In this document: in pieces, positions 46,377 through 57,072 of the stretch | Layout: each line of letters begins with the position of its first letter | Numbering within the stretch: position 1 is the first letter of the stretch | Source of the DNA: Tipula vernalis | Lineage: Eukaryota > Arthropoda > Insecta > Diptera > Tipulidae | DNA: 64,000 nucleotides | Direction of reading: 5' to 3' | NCBI GenBank assembly: GCA_958295665.1 | Contig: OY282560.1 | Location: 207,560,420-207,624,419, forward strand | Notes under the pieces: model-generated | The model's database searches: none | Told to the model about the DNA's origin: nothing | What the model saw: only the letters and a program-made list of their open reading frames with translations | Translations under genes and position numbers: made by a program

Positions 46377-49300
46377 AATTTTACAACGTTTATTTGCTTT
46401 TTAATATTTTGCATTGTAATAAAAATTGTTGCAAATTTTAATTTTGTTTGTATGCTTCGGTGTTTTAGAATTGAATTGTGTGTTCTTTTAACGTCAGTCG
46501 CATCAATAAATTAAATAAAAATACAGAAAGTCTCATCATAAAATAGACGGAATTTTAACAAATAAGTCTGCTGCTGTTGTATATTTAGTGTTATGTGTGT
46601 GCCAGAAATAATTCATAATATGTAACGACAAATTTTTTAAAGACTGTCATCGCCCTTTATTTGTTTGGTGTTATATTATATATAACATAGTGTTCGTTTT
46701 ACTTTTTAACGCATTGGTTTGAGACTTTGGCGTAGACGATGAAGATGCGCAAAGAGCGCGACAAAAATAAATTGTTACATATTTTCAAATGGTGTCAAAT
46801 TTAATTAGTCAAAATCATTAATATATGTATATAGATTATATAATTTAATTAGGATCAAAATTGTAATTTAATTTGAATTTGAAATGCCACACATAGAGTG
46901 GATTCTAATATTATGTAAATAGAATATAAAGGTGTTAAATTTTAAAAATTCTCATCGCTCATCTAAAAAGGATGTATGCATACACACACACACACATATA
47001 CACTCAATTATGTATTTATTGTGTTACATATCGCGCACACAAAATTTAAGATGAGATCACGTTGAAATAAAACAACATTGTATTTTACTTAAGTTTAACA
47101 ATAAGACATGATTCATCTAAAATTTTGTGTATGTATATACGCATTTATTAATATATAAGAAGAGGTTCAATATAATATTAGTAGACACTTTTTAGTATAC
47201 TTTTTGTGTAATTTTCATATTTACATTTGAATGTCAATTTGAAAGTCGTTATTGTTGCATGAAGTCGTTTATTTATTTTATTTTTGTGTTTATGTACGGC
47301 AGTGTTCTCGGTGCCGCAAAGAACAATGAAAGATTTGTTTTTTCTTTTTTCTTTACAAGAATAATGACAGCAAAAAACATACAATTTTGTATTTCATAAG
47401 AAACCGATAAGAATCTTGTAACAACAGCAAAGAAAAATGGTATTTATCACTTTAATGCATTAACGCCGCGCGTATTTAGATCGACGCAGACACGAAATGA
47501 AAACAAAAATACAACTTTGTAATATTATGTATACGGTTAAGTAATACATAATTATCATTTTTTTTATAATTTTAATTAAGTTATTTTTATAACTCTATCT
47601 TACACAATTTAAATTATTTTTAATTTTTCAACACACACACACATATACTGTAATATGTACTAAAATCTGCGATATATATAATTAGAATTAAAAACAAAAT
47701 AGAAAAAAAAACTACAAAAATAATTATTTAACACTAGTGATCATACAGTCTAGAATACTATATATTGAGTCGTGATTTTCATATTTTTCTTTTTATCCTG
47801 CTGTCAAATATGTCAATTATATGATTTAATGTAGAAACGGCCATTTTGTTCATTTTAATATTTAATGTGAAACACGTGGTTTAATTTATTAACTGAAAAA
47901 TTCTTTTTGTTTTAAGTAATTTTTTAAATACCGTCCGCCCCATCATCTAGTTCAAGGTAGTTTAACAATGTGCGGTTTTAAAATAAAACAGAAACTCGGA
48001 TATATATAACCTTGTCGCGATCATTCGTCCGTTTAGTTTGTATAAAATAGAATCAGAATATGCAAAGTTCAGTGAGTCAAGACATATTCAATTCAAGTTA
48101 CAATCATATTAAAACAGGATGATTTATATAAATTTTTGAAAAATATTTATAGAAAAAAAAACCGGAATCAAGCTCCGAGTGAATGTGCGGCGATATGGCG
48201 ATATCAGGACATCTATTATTATAGCAGACAATGAAAGGGCATACATTATACTTGTATCACATACATGCATACATACATTTAGAAATATGTAAACACAATC
48301 TACGAGTAATAACTACGAGTGCGCGATACAAATCACATCGCGTACACAATCAATTATATATCTTTTTTATTGTTATTCGTTGTTGTTATTTTTACAATCA
48401 ACAACGTTTAAAACACACCACCAACAACAACACCACCATACAGCAAATAAGCACCATAATAACAGCAACAACAAAATTCATATACAAGAATGTAATTAAT
48501 TTTATACGATAAATTTATAGTCATGAATACAGCATAAAAAAATAAAAATAAAAAATATAAATTATGATTGATATATTATGTTTTATGTTTAATGTATGCA
48601 ACATGATTGTCATGCATTGAATGAACTCATTTTTTGTGTGCTGTTTTTAAAACTTTAGCTATAAGTATTTACAAAAAATAAAAACATAAATTGATGTAAT
48701 TAAGTGATTTGATTGGATTATAAATGTTATGTGATTTCTGATTAAATGGTTACGATATACGGTATAAACATATCTGATAACAACGCAGATTGTTTATTCG
48801 ATCATGAAAGAATTTATCAACGAAATTTCAAATATCGTTTGTGCCTTGTATTGTTGTGGCGTAGTTTGTTAATAAAACATCAATCCTTTCAATTTTTTTT
48901 TTTTGGTTCTGCGTTGTTATAATTTATGCCAGCTCATGACTTTTTAGTACTAATACAAGTTTAATCGTTAACTCCATTTAACTAAAACTCTTATCCTCAA
49001 TTTGTAATCTTGGTGATTAATGCAGATTCTATTATTGGTTTCTAACTCTGATCTCCCAATTGCGGATCACTGTTTAAAACTTAAGTCTTTAATTATTTCT
49101 ATACTAGTTGTAGAATGTATTTATAAACAAACCTTTGTGCTTTTATCTAATTTGAGTAATTTGTACTTAATCTAATTTATAAAACAGTATATTTTTTACT
49201 TGTTTGTCCCATGTTTTGATAAATAAGTAAATTAATCCCAATCAGCCTGTTCACACCATGTATACAGCGTATCGCATTAATATTTTACAACACAGAACAG

Positions 49301-50270
49301 CTGTTAAGCTGGTTTTCTATAACACACCACGTACTCTGGTAAGTCCATGTCTATCTGTCTCACCTTTCCTCAAACAATGCAGCAACTGAATGACTTGAGC
49401 ACATGCATTCTACTATTACGAAATATGCCTAATCTTAAAGACACGATTCGGTGACCGAACTGACTAGGTATCCTGAACCAGTGAGGGTTTCTATTTCTAC
49501 AGGATAGGATTTGTTAAACGATCTAATTTATGAAGATTCTACTTGAGCAGAAACTGTTGACTTACAACTTAAAGTTCTGTGTTTTTTTTTCTTCTAAATT
49601 TACCATCACCTATACTAATTTCCTTGTGTTAGTTTTATGATGTTTTCATGCTCAGTTCTGTATTTTTCTATGATAATTCTACCTTTCATTACAATTTCAA
49701 TTTCAAAGAATTATATTGTATGCACTTTTGAAGGGTTGCCAACCCCCCCCCCCCCCCCCCCGAGAGCACACCATAGAATTTCAAATAAAACCCCACTTCA
49801 ATATTATTTTGAAATAAGTTTACATCCAAAAATCACCAATAACTACCCTCTACCTCAACCTACAAAGTTACCCTCGTACTGCCCCGGCGAGCGAAAAAGT
49901 GGCCACCCCGGTACATACATGCAATGAAGCTTAATACTTTTTGTTTCCTTTTTAAATTCCTTAATTTTCTTTTAAACCCTAATTTTAATTAAATTCCCTA
50001 AATCGAATCAGGACTACCCACATTGTTTGCTATACTAACAATCAATAAAGCAAATAAACCATAAAGTTATCACAAACTACCTCAATAGATTTTCCTATCT
50101 TCAATTCAATTTTCCTCCCAACAGTAGTAGTCCATTTTTCTTACGATGTCCCTCCCGATGTTGAACCTTCCTCTTCATAGAGCATTTCAACCTTTTCCTC
50201 AATGATTTTTTATCTCTAGATAAAAGTTGCCAGTCATGTTGTGAAATATCAAATTTATTGAAATCCCTTT
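46377..50270. other. long AT-rich gene-less stretch
   Basis: No gene seen. (CA)n/(AC)n simple sequence near 46985-46998 and 47630-47641, CAACAACAAC-type sequence near 48421-48475, and a 20-base C run at 49743-49762. The TE-poor, simple-repeat-rich character suggests host non-coding DNA. The segment nearest 50270 probably includes the 3' untranslated end of the next element. Confidence 0.5.
49743..49762. repeat. (C)20 homopolymer
   Basis: Twenty consecutive C, unusual in this AT-rich context. Length is likely uncertain in the assembly. Confidence 0.9.
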
Positions 50271-53266
50271 TTAGCGACGTGTTCCAAGTATAGCAAGGGC
50301 GTCCAATTTTCTTTGATCACGGAGGTCAATATGTGTCCACGGTTTCTTCTCAATATATGTCCCCAATATACATATCCGATACTCAGTGACCCTTCTTGAG
50401 ATGGTTTTACCTAATAAAGCTTTTCTACCACTTTTGCTTGGCGGATGCGGAGTAGACAATTTTAACATTTCGATTAATATACTTCTCTCATATGTCTTCA
50501 GTTTGATCCTATTAGCCTTCGTTAATGCCGCTGGTTTCAAGCCATATGTCGATTTACATATTTTGATAGGAATTTTGTTTTTTCTAATAAATGATGAAAG
50601 CCTTCTGCTCATCCTCAATGCTCTGTTACATCTCATTTTGACTGTCTCGTTCCTGTTAAGTTTACTAGTTACATTTGTGCCCAGGTACTTAATGGTCTCT
50701 GTAACTTTTAAACTTATTTCTCCAATATAAAATGTTTGGAGGTTTTTGTCGTTGGTTAGGGGTGATCTAATTAAAATTTCTGATTTATTTTCGTTAAACA
50801 TTAGACCTACGGTTGCTAATAATTCTATAACTATATCATTCGCATATATGCTAAAAGAAGTGGTAGGCTTATTTGTTCCTGTTGGTTTAGTTTTATAGTC
50901 GGATGTAGTTCAGCTAACGTTTGTAATACATTGTCCAGCACTATATTAAATAAATGAGGGGATAGTTCATCATTCTCGTTCTTTGATTGCACCACATAAT
51001 TGAAGCTCTTTCCCACAAACATGTTTTATTATTCTATTTATTAGGTGATGCGGAATCTTACTGAGCCTAGATCAACACTATTATATGCCTTTCTTATGTC
51101 CAGTGACAAAACGTACAATTTTCTATCCCTTCTCCATTCCTCTTCCGTTACTCTCCTAACTACAAATATGTGATCATTCGTTGACCTTTTCCTTAACAAG
51201 GGGGCAAGTAGCAGGGACAGCAGAGATGCAACGATTTCAACAACAACGTCAAGCAACACTACCTACAGTTAGTACAAATTTGGGTGACCGCATGGGGGAA
51301 CATGATGATGGAACGAAATCTCGCCCCCCTCACAACCGCCGATGGATAAAATGGTGGAGGGAATAATAATAGTTGTTTACAGCTTTTCAGAAAAAAGAGT
51401 TTGCGGCACCAGGAAAATTTGTGTTGTCCATTGCTTCTTACAGGTTGGAGCAGTAGATGAGCTTTAAATAGATGAACTTTAAATTGTATTTTGTCTTGTG
51501 CTAAATAAATTACTAAAAAAATATATTACTAACAAATTTACTATCAACTACTTAGGTGTCTGGAACCGGGTTGAGTCTTTGTTGCTAACATTCCTTTCCC
51601 ATCCCTCGATCTTGTTATATGTAAAAAGGTGTACGACGGCGGCCTGACCAGGGGTGGATATCACACTATTAGACTTATGTGGTTATCGATGTGGCGCCTT
51701 TCTTTACGGGGTTTGGCTTCATGAAGAATGGTGTCGTGTTGTGTAACATGGGTATAGTGGTGTGGTATTCGCATTTATAATACGGGAGACTTGCTTAATG
51801 CTTGATCGTACATCGAAATCAATCAATCCATTGACCTTTTCCGTAACAATGCAGCTTGATATGAGCCAATTGTATCATTGAATTTATTAAGCCTTTTTGT
51901 AATCCTTCTAAAATCCGTCGACCTTTTCTATCCACTCTTCCGAAGTGATATTTGTAACCCATAGTTTTTGCAGTAATTTTAATAATAACTTCCATCCCAT
52001 TTCCGATAGACATTTATTTAACTGTATTGGAATTTGATCTAGACCCGGATTTGCTCCATATTAGGTGACTCTTCAATTGGCCAGTGGTCATGGTATGAAT
52101 GATGAAGCTTTATGTTTGTTTTCTTGCTCCTTTCTTGTGGATTATAATTGCCGAAGGCTGAAAAGAATTTGTAACACTCCTCTCTTTTTGCTCTGCTGCA
52201 TCGCAGATTATATAACTGCCTTTTTGCACCTACTACACTACCGTCAACCATATTTCTTCTTCTCTCATATACTTGCTTGTTTCAGTCGTGTTAAACTTTT
52301 CCTTCTCCTCATAGCTCTCTTGGTTTTCACCAACAGTCGCCAGCATTCTACTGAATCTAATTCTTCTGAATTATCCTTTTCTAATTCCTTTCCTATTTTC
52401 TCTACATTTACTTTTTATTAAGCTTCTCTAAATTTGATAATTTAGATGGCGTTACGCTTTCTTCATCATGAGTGTTGCGCAGAATTCCCAGATAAGGAAT
52501 GTTTCTTAATGGCTTGTCGTTCCTGTTTTTTTCCAAACTATGCATAATATTAACTTATGATTTGATAAAGTCATCCACTTACCACTTATTGACCCGATTT
52601 TCCAGGTGTCCAGTTGTGACACCTGCTTGGAATATTTCTATGTTGTTCGTGCGAATTTTCTTCCCCATGACGTACAAATTCTCAATTAGTGCTGGTATAG
52701 AAAGTCGTATAATAATTGTCCATATTGGTTTGATTCAGCGTGAAATAAATTTGGGCCAATTAATTTAGCTCTTCCAATACGTGCCTATTTCTTAATATTT
52801 TAACTAATTTGACTGAAGGTCTAGTGTAAAATGAGAATTCCTTATTAGCATTTAGGCCTGGTGAGACATAACACATATTACTATTATTTTCCTTTTATTC
52901 TCTAGGCATATAGTTCCATAACATATTCTTTCCGATCTACTGAAAAATTTGGTAATCGGAATTTTCCCTTTAATTCTGTCGACCAGCGCTACTCCATTTC
53001 TGCTACCGTTTCTCTATGCGAAGTTTCTTGTTGCTCCGCTTAATAACCATCTGCAATTTGTTGTCAGTGTTTTTGGCAATAATGTCTAATTCTTTTTGTG
53101 TCCATAACTGGTCCAATTCTTCTCGTTTTGAAATATTTGAGCAGCCTCTGACATTCATACTTCCGAACTTAATTTTGTCACTACCATTTTTTGCATAAAA
53201 GTTTCTGTTAGGAGACGGTGAGTAGGTATTTTCTATTATTCTGTAGTTACTTGAATCTGAATGCAT
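50271..53266 (-). pseudogene. non-LTR retrotransposon relic (endonuclease and RT), RTE-like or related
   Basis: From 53266 downward: the endonuclease start KIKFGSMNVRGCSNISKREE with LWTQKELDIIA (53003-53266); middle parts of unknown frame (52039-52251, 51819-52013). RT has STNDHIFVVRRVTEEEWRRD and LSLDIRKAYNSVD (51041-51259), then LSPHLFNIVLDNVLQTL (50831-51022). The catalytic box reads LLLAY then a frame break, apparently YAND with a 2-base insertion. The thumb and C-terminal part (IKYLGTNVTSKLNRN; KTYERSILIEMLKLSTP) form the longest frame at 50271-50801. Clade assignment (RTE/Craft-like) is tentative. An insert at about 51199-51830 interrupts the RT. Confidence 0.82.
51181..51848. mobile_element. 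~632-bp insertion flanked by 18-bp direct repeats, interrupting RT
   Basis: TTGACCTTTTCCTTAACA (51181-51198) and TTGACCTTTTCCGTAACA (51831-51848) differ at one base. Both encode the same RT residues (LRKRS in the minus strand), so the second is a duplicate of the target. The insert is distinctly less AT-rich at its left (51200-51370) than the host element. It contains a plus-strand frame with MQRFQQQRQATLPTVSTNLG, ending RRWIKWWRE, which I do not recognise, and an AATAAA at about 51506. Long target duplications suggest insertion by target-primed reverse transcription, perhaps of a cellular transcript or a SINE. Confidence 0.6.
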
Positions 53267-53439
53267 ATTGTAATACTGATTGAGGATTGGTAATATTTAC
53301 GTTGTTTCCCCACCTTCTTAATTCTCAAAGGTTATTGAATCATATTGGTTATCACGATATAATAATCAATTATTATCCAATTAAACTTCTCTCCATAAGT
53401 AATCGGCAGGTAAGATTTCTGAAATACCTCTATTTGTGC

Positions 53440-53635
53440 TTGATACATTTCAGAAATGGCCATCAAGGTTTCTTCTCCTTGAAATGGAAAATGATCTTAA
53501 CAAAAATTAAAAAATGGTGTGACATTAACCTTTTAATATTAAATGCGGGGAAAACTAAATTTTTACTTTTTGGAAACAAAAATATTAAATCTGAGGAGGA
53601 AGCACATTTAATAGTTTTGCACAGCCTTCAGTGAT
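53440..53635 (+). pseudogene. CR1/Jockey-type RT fragment, plus strand
   Basis: Plus-strand codons read LEMENDLNK, then after a one-base shift IKKWCDINLLILNAGKTKFL with LFGNKN. They match the 'DL..i..W...n.L.lN..KTk.l.Fg' block just after the RT catalytic box. No other parts of this copy were found nearby. Confidence 0.65.
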
Positions 53636-54191
53636 GTAGATAAAAAAATTATAAAAACTTTGATGGGTCGCATTTATTTTAGATAGTAATCCTAAATAAA
53701 ATAATAAGGTTTTAATAGACAAAACATTCAAAATTATTATAATTTTATGTTTTTACAATCATATTTCATGTGAAAATTAATAGGTGTAAAATAAAAAATT
53801 GCACGCCTATGGACAAATTTTGGCACGAACTAATACGGAACCTATGTATTTTTTGTGCGCGTGAACTGTCAGAACTCCAGCGAAATTTGAATACTACTGT
53901 ACTTATCTTGTTGTGATCATCGGTAATTTGCCTATTAACGCAAAGTGGCTGACATCTGGTGGCCCTTATTCGAACTAGAGCCAATGACAGTGAATATTTA
54001 TTTATGTGTCAAACTGCATATAAAAATAGTGTCCTCTGCGTATAATTAATAAAATAGTTGTGTTTCACAATAATTTAATATCCAAAACCTGTGGTATTGG
54101 TTGGAGGTTTTGCTGTACTGACACCGTTATAAAACAGCCTATAAATTGCGTTTAAATTTATTTGAGAATTGCTAAACCTAATAGTAAAAGA

Positions 54192-54260
54192 ATGTGTTCT
54201 GTGCCTGGATGTCATAATTATTGCGACCAAATAAACAAAAATTTCCACCGCAATGGCCAC
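54192..54260 (+). pseudogene. possible THAP zinc-finger start
   Basis: MCSVPGCHNYCDQINKNFHR resembles the start of THAP domains (C-x4-C with an FH(R/K) strand about a dozen residues later). THAP domains bind DNA in P-element transposases and host proteins. After FHR the expected FP and the later Cys/His pair do not appear; instead CCACCGCAATGG-type sequence is duplicated. It may be a truncated exon or chance. Confidence 0.35.
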
Positions 54261-55245
54261 CGCAATAATCAATTATTAATGGAATTGAAATGTCAAATGT
54301 TTCATCCGTCGTCATATTATGTAAACAATTACTTTCAAGGCACTTTTGTAATTAATTCTTAATTGATTTAGTGAAAATAATGTAAGCATATATTTTATAG
54401 GTATTACCACCATTAATAAAATATGTTTTTGGGAAATAAATTATTGTGAATTAATAATAATTTAAGAATAAAAACTTACCTTACACCAATTGTCTATGCT
54501 ATTTGACATATATGTACATAATTTTTCACTACCATTGGCTCTTACGACGGTGGCTGTGTGGATTTGTTATCAAAAGTGTTCATTTATTTTGTCACGAATA
54601 TTATATGTCCTACCAATTAGGACTTCGGTAAGTTTTGTTTACTGTTGTTACGGCTGAACATCGAACCACGTGGTATTGACCAATGCGAATTGAGAAAGAA
54701 AAGGGAAAACAAGGTATTGTAAGTCACCTGTTTGTTTGAATGAGGGATGAACCGCAGATTGGATCGCCCCTTCAGGTAGTTTATTATTTCACAAGTTACG
54801 GGTGCTACTTCCATTAGGAAGCTGCCTGCACACTCAAAGTCCACTCTGGGTGTGGCATTTTTGAGCCGTTGTGGCTGTTATAACAATGTGTCGAGCCGGT
54901 GACGAAGATGACTCGTAGAGTGAGCTTAACCTATTTTATATTTTTATTTACTTCTTTTCTTTATTTTTTTTTTCACCATTTACTTTTTCTATTTCTACCT
55001 TATTTTTTTTCTTTCGTCACTCGGAACTTCACAGTTTGTCGTTACTGGCCACTTTTGTGGTGTTCTCACTCCTCAATACATAGCACTACTTGTTCAATGC
55101 CACCAACCACGCAGATTGTGCAGTAGATTTTGTGGGTTGATCATGAAATACATACGGATGCGTGAATGATAGGGTTGGGATAAGTGTTGTTACAGTTGGA
55201 GAAGAACGAACAGTAGCATCCAATGGCATATTACAATTGACAAAC
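54261..55245. other. gene-less stretch
   Basis: No recognisable gene. It includes a T-rich tract (54940-55020) and, towards its end, sequence that may be upstream pol of the gypsy relic at 55260 but could not be matched to a domain. Confidence 0.4.
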
Positions 55246-55254
55246 TTCGAGTCT

Positions 55255-55500
55255 GGGGAAAAAGTATTACAGTTTTGAATTAGAAGCTCTGGCGGTTATG
55301 CAGTCGTATTGGGAAAGAAATTTGTGGTAGTTATGGAATGTAACTCTCTCCGAACGTCATCAACGATCCGTCTCATGGAATACGATTTATATGTTTGCCA
55401 TAAAAGCGATTCGCAAATGTAATGTGGATGCTTTAAGTCGTGCTCCATTTGAAGACCCGACCCCCATCGGACCGGCCTCATTAGATATATATTAAATGTG
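55255..55500 (+). pseudogene. Ty3/gypsy RNase H relic, plus strand
   Basis: Plus-strand frames read FELEALAVMQSYWERNLW ('yElE.lAvv.a...wr.yl'), then a region with STIRLMEYDLYV-like spacing, and NVDALSRAPFEDP, the conserved 'n..aDaLSR' end of RNase H before integrase. No RT or integrase belonging to it is visible nearby. It is unrelated in strand to the gypsy relic at 21-24 kb. Confidence 0.72.
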
Positions 55501-55649
55501 AATGTGATCGACGAAAACTGATTAACAGCACTTCAAATAAATGATGAGAAAGTTCTCCACGATCTTTGTTGTAGCTATCAAAATTGTCTACCAGATTGAG
55601 GACAACCCTCATTGTCAGCCTGGCCGAATGTAAAGAAATATAAATCCAC

Positions 55650-55990
55650 TCCAGACAATTTTATTTTTTGACAAAGCTGGTATTTGTACAATACCAAAAT
55701 TATTAAAAAATGTTTCAAATTTATTAAAGCTATCATAACAACAAAAAAAAAAATTGTTAAAATTCCAAAATTTTCATTAAAGAAAACGCATTTTAATCTT
55801 TTGTCGGACGAAATTCGACTCGTCGTCCGACAAAAGATGAAAATGAAGTTGCTTTAATGAAAATCTTGTAATTTAATTTTTTTTTTATTACTATTATGGC
55901 TTTCGTAAATTTGTATAATTTGTAAATAATTTTTTCATTGTAGAAATACAAAATTTGTTAAAAATTGGAAATTTCGGTTTAAAAAATCGT
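55650..55990. repeat. ~340-bp imperfect inverted repeat
   Basis: Centred at about 55822. The inner stem is near perfect: ATCTTTTGTCGGACGA against TCGTCCGACAAAAGAT. Moving out, both arms share TTTTCATTAAAG, an A/T run, AAGC(C)AT.AT and (A)ATTTG.A.AAT before ending near GTATTTGTACAAT / ATTGTAGAAATAC. The loop is under 20 bp. No gene. It could be a MITE with a compact core or a structured RNA source. Confidence 0.7.
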
Positions 55991-56163
55991 TCGTTCGTTT
56001 TCTATGTGGCAATGCCTTAATAATAATAAAGGAATCGAATCCACGTTAGTTAGTTAAATATAAAATACAAATCGTGTTTAATTTGTCCTGCCCATCATCG
56101 AGAAGAGGTTTACAACCAGCACATGATTTTTGGATCAAGTCTTTAAATGATGAATAATAAGTT

Positions 56164-57072
56164 CAGGGGCCGAATTCCGGTTCGATGACAAAGTTCTCAT
56201 ATGGGTTTTATTCGTATAAAATAACCTAAAGGTATAAAACCTCATGAAACGTGATTCCGGTTTGATGACTGAGAAATTAAAACTCATAAAGAATGTCAAA
56301 AAACCCATGAAATATTTTTCTGTAAGAAGTACATTATTTAGATTTTAATGCACAATCAGTCAAAAATCTTTCTAATTTTTAATTTTTACAGCCCATAATT
56401 TAAATGTCGAAGCCTAAAATTATTTTGTTGTGCGTCAAACTTATCAAAAAGAGATTAATTGACCCGAAAGGGACTCACATACGACAACAATTTTTTGTAT
56501 GTTGTTCTTATTCCAAGACACAATCACAAAAGATAATAAATTTCCCCAATTTGCCCCAATAACTCCCCAGTTGTTGATAGACTAAATACATGCAGTTAAA
56601 ATTGTACACGAAACTATTGTAAAATTTAAATCACGAAACACAATTTTCGGGTTGGTAATAAAAACGCAAGATTTTTGTTAATTCTGTTATTTTTATTAAT
56701 AAATTTTTCATATACATTAGGTAGGAACCTAAAATTGTTGTGTTGTGTGTCAAACTTCTCAAAAAGAGGTTATTTGGACCGAAAGGGACCCACATACGAC
56801 AGAACAATTTTTTGTATGTTGTTTCCAAGGCTTATCACAAGATATTTAAAATTTCACACAAGTTGAAAAATTTTGTTTTTTCAACAAAATAATGTCACAA
56901 AATACCCCCCAGTAAACTAAATAGCTCATGCTATAATATTTTACTATAATTGAAACTCATCTGCTGCAATACGGGAATCGGAAATTTGATGAGTCTGAGA
57001 ACTGACTAGTCGAAAAAAAAAATTAAATCATTTCTCGTTCTCATTTGTCATCGAACCAGAATTCGGCCCCTG
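56164..57072. mobile_element. 909-bp DNA element with CAGGGGCCGAATTC ends
   Basis: The left end CAGGGGCCGAATTC at 56164 is repeated inverted at 57059-57072. The match extends to about 28 bp with one mismatch and goes on through GGTTCGATGACA. A sub-copy (GATTCCGGTTTGATGAC) lies at about 56254. Flanks AATAAGTT and, offset by one, GATAGGTT agree at 6 of 8 positions, possibly a worn 8-bp duplication as for hAT. There is no transposase. It contains an internal direct duplication (56413 and 56728). Confidence 0.75.
56413..56850 (+). repeat. internal direct duplication of ~120 bp, spacing 315 bp
   Basis: Copies start at about 56413 and 56728 with CCTAAAATT. They share GTCAAACTT.TCAAAAAGAG, CCGAAAGGGAC and CACATACGACA, and AATTTTTTGTATGTTGTT exactly. 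It lies inside the 909-bp element and explains half its length. Confidence 0.8.

Noticed and set aside
48231..48512. Plus-strand frame rich in Asn/Thr (NNNTTIQQ)
   Set aside because: It comes from CAA/ACC simple repeats; no start context or homology.
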